35,001 nt of DNA from Pseudomonadota bacterium. GTDB taxonomy: Bacteria > Pseudomonadota > Gammaproteobacteria > Steroidobacterales > Steroidobacteraceae. The stretch lies in the NCBI GenBank assembly GCA_963204795.1, contig CAUJHX010000216.1, positions 1 through 35,001 on the forward strand, given 5' to 3'. A program made the translations under genes and the position numbers. Shown one piece after another: positions 8,771 to 16,311 of this stretch. Below the pieces are notes generated by a model, which was not told the origin of the DNA, made no database searches, and was given only the letters and a program-made list of their open reading frames with translations. Numbering within the stretch: the first letter of the stretch is position 1; the number at the start of each line of letters is the position of its first letter.

Positions 8771-8776
8771 GCGCGG

Positions 8777-8900
8777 CCTTTTTTGGCAACGCAATCCACA
8801 CGCGCAGCCAGTTCACTTCCGGTTGGGTGTTCCCGCGGGCGCAAGCTCCACGGGGATGGCCGGAAGGGCGGCGCGGAGGCTCAACCCGACAGGAGTATTT
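8777..8900 (+). promoter_or_regulatory. rpsB mRNA leader with long imperfect hairpin, candidate S2 autoregulatory element
   Basis: Bases 8821-8828 (GGTTGGGT) can pair with 8879-8886 (GCTCAACC), and 8833-8837 (CCGCG) with 8872-8876 (CGCGG), forming one extended imperfect hairpin. It ends 4 bases before the AGGAG ribosome binding site at 8891-8895. In E. coli and other gammaproteobacteria, S2 represses translation of rpsB-tsf by binding a conserved structured rpsB leader. The position and shape here fit such an element. I could not align it to a covariance model, so the identity is an inference. Confidence 0.5.
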
Positions 8901-9971
8901 ATGTCCGGCGTGTCCATGAGACAGATGCTGGAAGCGGGTGTCCATTTCGGACACCAGACCCGCTTCTGGAACCCGAAGATGGCTCCGTTCATTTTCGGCG
9001 AGCGCAACCGCATCCACATCATCAACCTCGAGAAGACCCAGCCTCTCTACGAGGAGGCAGCGAACTTCGTGAAGGGCGTCATCGCCGATGGGGGCACCAT
9101 CCTCTTCGTCGGCACGAAGCGTTCGGCGCGTGATGCGATCCAGACGGAAGCAGTGCGCTGCACGATGCCCTACGTCAACCAGCGATGGCTTGGCGGCATG
9201 CTGACGAACTTCAAGACGATCCGGCAGTCGATCAAGCGACTCGCGGATCTCAACGAGATGCGCGAGAGTGGCCTCCTCGACAAGCGCGGCAAGAAGGAAG
9301 CGACCCAGCTGCGCCGCGAGATGGAGAAGCTCGAGCGCAGCCTCGGCGGCATCAAGGAAATGGAATCGCTGCCCGATGCGCTTTTCGTCGTCGACGTCGG
9401 TCACGAGAACATCGCGATCCACGAGGCGAAGAAGCTCGGCATCCCGGTGGTGGCTGTGGTCGACACCAACTGCTCACCTGACGGCATCGACTTCGTGATT
9501 CCCGGCAACGACGACGCCATGCGCGCGATCCAGTTGTACGCGAGCGGCGTGGCGGAAGCGGTGCTCGAAGGCAAGGCGTCCGTGCCACAGGTGTCAGTCG
9601 GCGAGGACGAGTTCGTCGAGCTCGATGCGGAAGGCAATCCAAAGAAAAAGACCGGTCGCGGGCGCGCGCGACCACACCAGGCCGCAGCGCGCGGCCGCAA
9701 GGCGGCCCCGGCCCGCCGCCGCCCCGTGGCAGCAGGCGTGGCGCGTCCGGAGCCCGCCGCCCCAGCAGAGGGCGGTGCGGCTGGACCGGCGCCTGAGCAG
9801 GCAGCAACGGATCCTGCTGCGGTGGACCCGACCATCGAGGCGGCGATCGGCGAGGCCGAGGCCCTCGAGGATGTCGTCCCGACCGACGACAGCGAGCGCA
9901 GCGTGAGCGGCTCGGTGGCGCGCCGCCGCGCACCATCCGGTGGAGCGCGCCGTCCTGGCGCGAAGGGCTGA
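8901..9971 (+). CDS. rpsB: 30S ribosomal protein S2 with a long low-complexity C-terminal extension
   Basis: S2 is a late-assembling protein of the 30S subunit, at the head-body junction. Residues 1 to about 240 match the family: [16 protein letters not shown] at the start, [30 protein letters not shown] and [19 protein letters not shown]. The product is 356 residues, whereas E. coli S2 has 241. The extra 110 or so residues are rich in Arg, Ala, Pro and Gly ([18 protein letters not shown]), followed by an acidic patch ([15 protein letters not shown]) and another basic end. The start is the ATG at 8901, with AGGAG five bases upstream; an in-frame ATG far upstream would lie in the promoter and is rejected. 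tsf follows after 3 bases, so the two genes are almost certainly co-translated. Confidence 0.97.
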   Translation: MSGVSMRQMLEAGVHFGHQTRFWNPKMAPFIFGERNRIHIINLEKTQPLYEEAANFVKGVIADGGTILFVGTKRSARDAIQTEAVRCTMPYVNQRWLGGMLTNFKTIRQSIKRLADLNEMRESGLLDKRGKKEATQLRREMEKLERSLGGIKEMESLPDALFVVDVGHENIAIHEAKKLGIPVVAVVDTNCSPDGIDFVIPGNDDAMRAIQLYASGVAEAVLEGKASVPQVSVGEDEFVELDAEGNPKKKTGRGRARPHQAAARGRKAAPARRRPVAAGVARPEPAAPAEGGAAGPAPEQAATDPAAVDPTIEAAIGEAEALEDVVPTDDSERSVSGSVARRRAPSGGARRPGAKG

Positions 9972-9974
9972 GTC

Positions 9975-10880
9975 ATGAGCGTCACTGCGGAAACCGTCAA
10001 GCAACTGCGCGAGCGCACCGGCGCCGGCATGATGGAATGCAAACGCGCGCTGGTCGAAACGGGCGGCAATCTCGACGCCGCCGCCGAGCTGATGCGCAAG
10101 CAGGGGCTCGCGAAGGCCGACAAGAAGGCCGCGCGCATCGCTGCCGAAGGCATGATCGTGATCGAGAAGTCGGCAGACGGTCGATCTGCGGCCATGGTCG
10201 AGGTGAACTGCGAGACCGATTTCGTCGCGCGCGAGCAGGATTTCGGCGGCTTCGCGGCCGATGTCGCGCGGGTCGCGCTCGCCGCTCGTGTCACGTCGGT
10301 CGAAGCGCTCCTCGCGGCGAAGTTGCCTGCGGGCGAGACGGTGGATGAGCGCCGCCGGGCACTGATCGCGAAGATCGGCGAGAACATCTCCGTGCGCCGC
10401 GTCGTGAGAGTCGAGGCAAAGGGGCAGCTCGGCGCCTACATCCACGGCACGCGCATCGGCGCTCTCGTGTCGCTTGACGCAGGTGAAGCCGGTCTCGCGC
10501 GCGATCTGGCGATGCACGTTGCGGCGAGCAACCCGAAGTACCTGTCGGTCGCGCAGGTGCCGGCCGACGAGATCGCAAAAGAGCGCGAGATCTTCATCGG
10601 GCAGGCGAAGAGCGACCCGAAGAACCAGGGCAAGCCCGACAACATCCTCGCGCAGATCGTCGAGGGCAAGGTCAGGAAGGCGCTGGCGGAGATCACGCTG
10701 CTCGGCCAGCCGTTCGTACGGGACGACAAGGTCAGTGTGGAGAAGCTCCTCGCGGGCGCAAATGCGAAGCTCGCCGCGTTCGAGCGCTACGAGGTTGGCG
10801 CCGGCATCGAGAAGAAACAGGGCGACTTCGCCGCCGAAGTGATGGCCCAGGTGAAGGGCGCGGCGGGCGGCAAGCACTGA
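9975..10880 (+). CDS. tsf: Translation elongation factor Ts
   Basis: EF-Ts is the nucleotide exchange factor that recycles EF-Tu from its GDP to its GTP form. The 301-residue product has the N-terminal UBA-like domain ([20 protein letters not shown]), the TDFVAR motif (about residues 79-84) whose Asp and Phe enter EF-Tu, and the core repeats with IGENISVRR and HGTRIGALV. It is slightly longer than the 283-residue E. coli protein, mostly through small insertions. The ATG at 9975 lies 3 bases after the rpsB stop, with AAGGG seven bases upstream inside rpsB. No terminator-like hairpin with a T tract separates the two genes. Confidence 0.98.
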   Translation: MSVTAETVKQLRERTGAGMMECKRALVETGGNLDAAAELMRKQGLAKADKKAARIAAEGMIVIEKSADGRSAAMVEVNCETDFVAREQDFGGFAADVARVALAARVTSVEALLAAKLPAGETVDERRRALIAKIGENISVRRVVRVEAKGQLGAYIHGTRIGALVSLDAGEAGLARDLAMHVAASNPKYLSVAQVPADEIAKEREIFIGQAKSDPKNQGKPDNILAQIVEGKVRKALAEITLLGQPFVRDDKVSVEKLLAGANAKLAAFERYEVGAGIEKKQGDFAAEVMAQVKGAAGGKH

Positions 10881-10891
10881 CAGATGCCCAC

Positions 10892-11623
10892 GTGACCTCA
10901 CCCAGCGGCTCATCGCGCTACCGGCGCATCCTCGTCAAGCTCTCGGGCGAGGCCCTGCTCGGCAACGCGGATTACGGCATCGATCCGGCGATGCTGAAGC
11001 GCATCGCGCAGGAGATCCGCGACATCGCGACGCTCGGCGTGCAGGTGGCGGTCGTGATCGGCGGCGGCAACATCTTTCGCGGTGCAGGTCTTGCGCGCGC
11101 GGGCATGGACCGCGTCACGGCCGACCAGATGGGCATGCTCGCCACCGTGATGAATGCGCTCGCGCTGCAGGACGCGCTCGAGAGCATCGACATGCACGCG
11201 CGTGTGCAAAGCGCGATCCGCATCAACGAGGTCTGCGAGGACTTCATCCGCCGGCGGGCAGTGCGCCATCTCGAGAAGGGCCGGATCGTGATTTTCGCGG
11301 GCGGCACCGGCAACCCTTTCTTCACGACCGATACCGCGGCGTCGCTGCGCGCGATCGAGATCGAGGCGGACGTGCTGCTGAAGGCAACCAAGGTGAACGG
11401 CGTCTATTCCGATGATCCGGTGACGAATCCCAAGGCAACACGCTACGCGCGCCTCACCTTCGACCGGGTGCTCGCGGAACGCCTGAACGTGATGGACGCG
11501 ACCGCGATCGTGATGTGCCGCGACAACGGCTTGCCATTGCAGGTGTTCAATCTCAACAATGCCGGCGACCTGATGCGAATCGTGCGCGGCGAGGACGTCG
11601 GCACGGTAGTTACGAACGACTGA
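10892..11623 (+). CDS. pyrH: UMP kinase
   Basis: This is the bacterial-type UMP kinase of the amino acid kinase family, which phosphorylates UMP to UDP. The 243-residue product shows [55 protein letters not shown] and [13 protein letters not shown], all in family order. The start is the GTG at 10892; no ATG gives the right frame, and no strong ribosome binding site is present. A three-codon frame, ATG CCC ACG TGA (10884-10895), ends on this GTG in a GTGA overlap, so reinitiation may help translation. The order tsf-pyrH-frr is conserved across many bacteria. Confidence 0.97.
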   Translation: MTSPSGSSRYRRILVKLSGEALLGNADYGIDPAMLKRIAQEIRDIATLGVQVAVVIGGGNIFRGAGLARAGMDRVTADQMGMLATVMNALALQDALESIDMHARVQSAIRINEVCEDFIRRRAVRHLEKGRIVIFAGGTGNPFFTTDTAASLRAIEIEADVLLKATKVNGVYSDDPVTNPKATRYARLTFDRVLAERLNVMDATAIVMCRDNGLPLQVFNLNNAGDLMRIVRGEDVGTVVTND

Positions 11624-11637
11624 CACGGAGGGCCGGT

Positions 11638-12195
11638 ATGCTCGAAGACCTCAAGAAGGACGCCGTCGCGCGCATGGCGAAATGCGTGCAGACGTTCCAG
11701 GCCGACCTGCGCAAGCTGCGCACCGGGCGCGCCCATCCGAGCCTGGTCGAACACCTGAAAGTCGACTACTACGGTTCCGACGTGCCGCTCTCGCAGGTGG
11801 CGAACATCACGATCGAGGATGCCCGCACGATTGCGATCACACCCTGGGAGAAGACCATGGTGCCGGTGATCGAGAAGGCGATCCACAAGTCCGACCTCGG
11901 GCTCACGCCCATGTCGGCAGGTACAGTCATCCGCGTGCCGCTGCCACCGCTCACCGAGGAGCGCCGGCGCGACATCACGAAGGTGGTGCGTCAGGATGCC
12001 GAGAATGCGCGCGTCTCCGTGCGCAACGTGCGCCGCGACGTGCTCGCGGACGCCAAGGAGTTGCTGAAGGAAAAGCTGATCACGCAGGACGACGAGAAGC
12101 GTGCCGAGGTGGAGATCCAGAAGCTCACCGACAAGCATGTCGGGGATATCGACCAGCAGCTTGCCGCCAAAGAAAAAGAGATCATGCAGGTCTAG
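11638..12195 (+). CDS. frr: Ribosome recycling factor
   Basis: RRF, with EF-G, splits the post-termination ribosome. The 185-residue product has exactly the usual length and the conserved blocks [37 protein letters not shown] and ITPWEK in the first half, then [12 protein letters not shown]-like (here [17 protein letters not shown]) and RNVRRD in the helical bundle. The ATG at 11638 has a strong GGAGGG site (11627-11632) five bases upstream, the best in this part of the run. Longer in-frame starts lie inside pyrH and are rejected. It starts 14 bp after pyrH. Confidence 0.98.
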   Translation: MLEDLKKDAVARMAKCVQTFQADLRKLRTGRAHPSLVEHLKVDYYGSDVPLSQVANITIEDARTIAITPWEKTMVPVIEKAIHKSDLGLTPMSAGTVIRVPLPPLTEERRRDITKVVRQDAENARVSVRNVRRDVLADAKELLKEKLITQDDEKRAEVEIQKLTDKHVGDIDQQLAAKEKEIMQV

Positions 12196-12210
12196 GTTCC
12201 GGGAAGCCGC

Positions 12211-12945
12211 GTGAGCGCGACGCTGCCACGGCATGTGGCGATCATCATGGATGGCAACGGCCGCTGGGCACAGCAGCGCGGTCTCGCGCGGCACGCCGGT
12301 CACAAGGCTGGCATTCCGGCCGTGCGCATGTGTGTCGAGGAGTGCGTGCGACGCGGCATCGGTGCCCTCACGCTCTTTGCATTCAGCAGCGAGAACTGGC
12401 GCCGGCCGGAGACGGAAGTCTCGAACCTGATGACCCTCTTCGTCGATGCGCTCGAGCGCGAAGTGACTGATCTGCACGCAAACGGCGTGCGCCTCGCCGT
12501 CATCGGCGACCGTCACGCGCTCAGCGTGCGTCTGCAGGCGCGCGTCGCGGAGGCGGAGCACCACACTGCTGGCAACACCCGTCTGAGACTCCAGATCGCG
12601 ATGAGTTACGGCGGCCGCTGGGACATCGTCCAGGCCGCGCGCAAGCTGGCGGCGGCCGTGGCGTCGGGGGCCCTGCGAACCAGCGACATTGACGAGGCGC
12701 GCTTCGCCGCCGGCCTGGCGCTCGGCGAACTGCCCGATCCCGACCTCTTCATCCGCACCGGTGGCGAGCACCGCATCAGCAATTTCCTGCTCTGGAATCT
12801 CGCCTACACCGAACTGTGGTTCACCGATCTGCTGTGGCCCGATTTCGGCGTCGCCGCCTTCGAAAGTGCGCTCGCCTGCTTCGCGGGCCGCGAGCGGCGC
12901 TACGGCCTCACCGCTGCGCAGCAGCGCGAGGCTGACAGTGCTTGA
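12211..12945 (+). CDS. uppS: Undecaprenyl diphosphate synthase (cis-prenyltransferase)
   Basis: UppS condenses isopentenyl diphosphate units onto farnesyl diphosphate to make the C55 lipid carrier for peptidoglycan and O-antigen. The 244-residue product carries the signature MDGNGRWA with D14 as the catalytic Mg-binding residue, then FAFSSENWRRP, and DLFIRTGGEHRISNFLLWNLAYTE towards the end. The start is the GTG at 12211, after GGGAAG. It is also called ispU. The last 8 bases overlap the start of cdsA, so the two are likely coupled; both products act on membrane lipid precursors. Confidence 0.97.
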   Translation: MSATLPRHVAIIMDGNGRWAQQRGLARHAGHKAGIPAVRMCVEECVRRGIGALTLFAFSSENWRRPETEVSNLMTLFVDALEREVTDLHANGVRLAVIGDRHALSVRLQARVAEAEHHTAGNTRLRLQIAMSYGGRWDIVQAARKLAAAVASGALRTSDIDEARFAAGLALGELPDPDLFIRTGGEHRISNFLLWNLAYTELWFTDLLWPDFGVAAFESALACFAGRERRYGLTAAQQREADSA

Positions 12946-13747
12946 GCAGCGCATCCGCACGGCCCTCGTACTGGGCGTGGTGCTCATCGTCGTGCTGTTC
13001 GCGCTGCCGGTCTGGGCAACGCTTCTGCTGATCACGCTCGCCATTCTCGCGGGAGCATGGGAGTGGTCGGCGTTCATCGGCGTCGACGGGCGGGTGGCGC
13101 GCGGCACGCGGACAGGTTTCGTCACGCTCGTGGCGATGGGGTTCGCGGCGCTGACGCTGCCGCGGCCGCCGCTCGTGGCGGAGTACGTCGTGCTCGCCGT
13201 TGCGATCGGCTGGTGGGTCGTGGCATTTGCCTGGGTAGTGCTCGCGCCGGGTGCGGCGCCCCGACCCAGCGGTGCGCTCGCGGGCCTGCTGACGCTCGTC
13301 CCGGCCTGGTACTCGCTGATACATGTGCGCCTCGATTTCGCCGCGGGCGCCCAATGGGTGCTCTTCCTGCTGATCCTGGTGACTGCGACCGATTCGGGCG
13401 CCTACTTCACGGGCCGCCGGTTCGGGCGGGTCAAGCTCGCGCCACGCGTATCGCCCGGCAAAACCTGGGAAGGCGTCATCGGCGGTCTCACTGCCGGCTG
13501 CCTTGCAGCCTGGGCCGGAGCAGGCTGGTTCGATTTGCCGGTGCTGCCGTTCCTGCTGCTCGGTGTGGCAGTGATCGTTTTTTCGATCGTGGGTGATCTC
13601 ACCGAGAGCCTGCTGAAGCGCCGTGCGGGCGTCAAGGACAGCGGCACGCTCTTTCCCGGACATGGCGGGATGCTCGACAGGATCGACAGCCTGACGGCGG
13701 CTGCGCCCGTCCTGCTCGCCGGCTTGCGCGCGCTGGGCGTGACATGA
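12938..13747 (+). CDS. cdsA: Phosphatidate cytidylyltransferase (CDP-diglyceride synthase)
   Basis: CdsA makes CDP-diacylglycerol from phosphatidate and CTP at the inner membrane. The 269-residue product has several hydrophobic segments (LGVVLIVVLFALPVWATLLL near the start, later VLFLLILVTAT and FLLLGVAVIVF). It ends in the family signature, seen as SLLKRRAGVKDSGTLFPGHG followed by GMLDRIDSL. I start at the GTG at 12938, which has GAGG six bases upstream and overlaps uppS by 8 bases. The open frame extends far upstream inside uppS, but that part is not CdsA-like. The stop overlaps the dxr ATG (ATGA). Confidence 0.96.
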   Translation: MLEQRIRTALVLGVVLIVVLFALPVWATLLLITLAILAGAWEWSAFIGVDGRVARGTRTGFVTLVAMGFAALTLPRPPLVAEYVVLAVAIGWWVVAFAWVVLAPGAAPRPSGALAGLLTLVPAWYSLIHVRLDFAAGAQWVLFLLILVTATDSGAYFTGRRFGRVKLAPRVSPGKTWEGVIGGLTAGCLAAWAGAGWFDLPVLPFLLLGVAVIVFSIVGDLTESLLKRRAGVKDSGTLFPGHGGMLDRIDSLTAAAPVLLAGLRALGVT

Positions 13748-14904
13748 AGGGGCTCGCCATTCTCGGCTCCACCGGCTCGGTCGGAGAGAGCACACTCGAT
13801 GTCGTCGCGCGTCACCCCGCGAAGTTCCGTGTCGTTGCGCTCGGTGCGCAGCGCAGTGCCGCGCGTCTCGCCGAGCAGGCCTTGCGTTTCCGGCCGGACG
13901 TCGTGGCGCTCGCGGAGCCGGATGCGGCGCGCGAGCTGGGCGCAACGCTCGCGCGTGCAGGAGTCGCGATACGTGTCGTGACCGGCGATGACGCGATGCT
14001 CGAACTCGCGACGCTGCCGGCCGTCGACTACGTGATGGCGGCCATCGTGGGCGCGGCGGGACTGCCCTCGACACTTGCCGCGGCCAGGGCCGGCAAGCGC
14101 GTGCTGCTCGCCAACAAGGAATCGCTCGTCATGGCGGGGCCACTCCTCATGCGCGCGGTCGAGGAGGGCGCCGCACAGCTCATACCGATCGACAGCGAGC
14201 ACAACGCGATATTCCAGTGTCTGCCGCACCACGCGCAGTCCCGGGTCGGCGTGCGGCGCGTCGTGCTGACTGCGTCCGGCGGTCCGTTTCGTGCCCTGTC
14301 ACGTGAGGCGCTCGCGCGCGTCACGCCCGAGGAAGCCTGCGCGCATCCGGTGTGGGCGATGGGCCGCAAGATTTCGGTGGATTCCGCGACCCTGATGAAC
14401 AAGGGTCTCGAGTTCATCGAGGCCTGCCATCTTTTCGCGCTCGCGCCCGCCCAGGTGGACGTGGTGCTGCATCCGCAAAGCGTCGTGCATTCCCTCGTCG
14501 AGTACGAGGACGGCTCGATGCTCGCGCAGCTTGGCGCTCCCGACATGCGCACGCCCATCGCCTGTGCCCTCGCATGGCCGGACCGGATGGCGTCCGGTGT
14601 AGAATTCCTCGATCTCGTGAAAGTGGCGCGGCTCGATTTCGGCCGGCCGGACCTCGAGCGCTTCCCCTGCCTTGCACTCGGGCAGGCGGCGGCACAGGCC
14701 GGCGGTCTCGTGCCGGCGGTCGTCAACGCGGCGAACGAGGTGGCGGTGGCGGGGTTCCTCGCAGGACGACTGAACTTTACGGGTATTCCCGAGGTCATTG
14801 AAGCGGTCATGACAAAGGCGACAACGGGGCCGATCGGCACCATCGACGATGTGCTGTGCGCCGACCGCGAGGCGCGCACGCTCGCGCGCGAGCGACTCGC
14901 ATGA
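13744..14904 (+). CDS. dxr: 1-deoxy-D-xylulose 5-phosphate reductoisomerase
   Basis: Dxr (IspC) converts DXP to MEP with NADPH, the committed step of the non-mevalonate isoprenoid pathway. The 386-residue product has the N-terminal NADPH site GSTGSVG (8-14), LLANKESLVMAG, the metal and substrate site PIDSEHNAIFQCL, ASGGPFR, the flexible loop region HPVWAMGRKISVDSATLMNKG, and the C-terminal helical domain with VNAANEVAVAGFL. It overlaps cdsA and rseP by 4 bases each. Together with ispD and ispF at the far end of the run, three of the MEP pathway genes are in this window, and UppS uses the product of the pathway. Confidence 0.98.
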   Translation: MKGLAILGSTGSVGESTLDVVARHPAKFRVVALGAQRSAARLAEQALRFRPDVVALAEPDAARELGATLARAGVAIRVVTGDDAMLELATLPAVDYVMAAIVGAAGLPSTLAAARAGKRVLLANKESLVMAGPLLMRAVEEGAAQLIPIDSEHNAIFQCLPHHAQSRVGVRRVVLTASGGPFRALSREALARVTPEEACAHPVWAMGRKISVDSATLMNKGLEFIEACHLFALAPAQVDVVLHPQSVVHSLVEYEDGSMLAQLGAPDMRTPIACALAWPDRMASGVEFLDLVKVARLDFGRPDLERFPCLALGQAAAQAGGLVPAVVNAANEVAVAGFLAGRLNFTGIPEVIEAVMTKATTGPIGTIDDVLCADREARTLARERLA

Positions 14905-16280
14905 GCGCGCTCTGGTACGGCAAGCTGCTGTGGTTCCTGGTCGCCGTGAGCCTCCTTGTGACGGTGCACGAGTTCGGTCACTACTGGGTGGCGCGCCGGC
15001 TCGGCTTCAAGGTGCTGCGCTTCTCGGTCGGTTTCGGGCGGCCGCTGCTGAAGCGCGTCTGGGGCAGGGACCGCACGGAGTATGTGCTCGCCGCGATACC
15101 GCTCGGCGGCTACGTCAAGCTGCTGGATGAGCGCGAGGGCGGGGTGGCAGCCGAAGAGCTGCCGCGCTCCTTCACCCGCCGGCCCGTGTGGCAGCGCGTC
15201 GTCGTGTTGCTGGCGGGACCGGCGTTCAACATCGCGTTCGCCGTACTCCTTCTCTGGGGCATGTTCTGGGTGTCGGGCATCACCGAGGTGCGCGCGATCG
15301 TCGGCGAGGTGAACGCAGGCTCGCCGGCCGCCACCGCGGGCCTCGCGAGCGGCGACGAAATTGTCGCGGTCGGGGGGCGGGCCGCAGAAGGTCAGCGCGA
15401 GGTGGTGTTCGGCCTGCTCGACGACCTGAGCGGCAGCGGGCGCGCGGCGCTGATACTGCGCGACGCGAGCGGCAAGGAGCGGCAGGTCTTGCTCGAAGTG
15501 GACGGTGCAGACGCGAGGCGTCGCCTGACGGAGCCCGAGCAGTTGTTCAATGGCCTCGGGTTTCACTTCCGGCAGCCGGAAATTCCGGCCAGGGTCGGTG
15601 CTGTCACGCCGGGCGGGCCGGCGGACAAGGCCGGGCTGCAACCGGGTGACCTGATCACGGCCGTCGACGGCGAACCCATCGCCGACTTCCGCGCGCTCGT
15701 CGCGCGCATTTCGGGTGCGCCGGGGGCGAGTGTCGCCATCGCGTACCAGCGTGATGGCGTCGGATCGAGTGTGCGCCTGCAGATCGCGTCCGAGACGGTC
15801 GAGGGCCGCACCGTCGGCCGTATCATGGTGACGCCCGCGACCCGCGTCAGCTATCCCGACTCGATGCTGCGCCACATCGACCTGTCGCCGGTCAGGGCAC
15901 TCGGCAAGGCTGCGCAGGAATCCTGGGACATGACGGTGCTGCAGGCCCGGCTCTTCTCGCGCATGCTGCTCGGGCAGGTGTCGCTCAAGAACCTCTCGGG
16001 GCCTCTTTCCATTGCCGAGTACGCGGGCGAGTCGGCCGCGGCCGGGGTCAGCGCCTTCCTCGGCTTCCTCGTCCTCATCAGCCTGTCGCTCGGCTTCCTG
16101 AACCTCCTGCCGATCCCGATCCTCGACGGTGGCCAGATCGTCTTCCAGCTGATCGAAGGCGTGAAGGGCAGTCCGCTGTCGGAGCGCGCGCAGGCACTCG
16201 GCCAGCAACTCGGTATCCTGCTGCTGCTCGTCCTGATGGGCGTCGCGCTCTTCAACGACTTCGCGCGGCAGTTCGGTTGA
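14901..16280 (+). CDS. rseP: Site-2 protease RseP (inner-membrane zinc metalloprotease)
   Basis: RseP carries out the second cut of the anti-sigma factor RseA, releasing sigma-E when outer-membrane proteins misfold; it also clears signal peptides. The 459-residue product has the HEFGH zinc motif (23-27) in its first membrane segment, the family GFGRP and PLGGYVKL blocks, two PDZ domains (roughly 115-200 and 205-290, the second with TPGGPADKAGLQPGD), and the C-terminal NLLPIPILDGGQ, whose Asp is the third zinc ligand. The start is the ATG at 14901, overlapping the dxr stop; an in-frame ATG 45 bases upstream lies inside dxr. Its position ahead of bamA and skp matches the envelope-stress logic of the cluster. 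Confidence 0.97.
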   Translation: MSALWYGKLLWFLVAVSLLVTVHEFGHYWVARRLGFKVLRFSVGFGRPLLKRVWGRDRTEYVLAAIPLGGYVKLLDEREGGVAAEELPRSFTRRPVWQRVVVLLAGPAFNIAFAVLLLWGMFWVSGITEVRAIVGEVNAGSPAATAGLASGDEIVAVGGRAAEGQREVVFGLLDDLSGSGRAALILRDASGKERQVLLEVDGADARRRLTEPEQLFNGLGFHFRQPEIPARVGAVTPGGPADKAGLQPGDLITAVDGEPIADFRALVARISGAPGASVAIAYQRDGVGSSVRLQIASETVEGRTVGRIMVTPATRVSYPDSMLRHIDLSPVRALGKAAQESWDMTVLQARLFSRMLLGQVSLKNLSGPLSIAEYAGESAAAGVSAFLGFLVLISLSLGFLNLLPIPILDGGQIVFQLIEGVKGSPLSERAQALGQQLGILLLLVLMGVALFNDFARQFG

Positions 16281-16311
16281 GCTCAACGAAATACAAGAAT
16301 GGTGACCCTGC

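Noticed and set aside
7952-8794. A 281-codon N-terminal extension of glnD
   Set aside because: It lies over map in another frame and does not resemble GlnD; a TTG overlapping the map stop gives the normal length.
8772-8812. Canonical sigma-70 promoter for map on the minus strand
   Set aside because: The best pairing, TTGCGT with TTTATA at 18 bp, matches only about half of each consensus box, too weak to list as a feature.
16250-16311. Sigma-E promoter ahead of bamA
   Set aside because: Expected from other gammaproteobacteria, but I found no GGAACTT-like -35 box at proper distance from a TCAAA-like -10 box.
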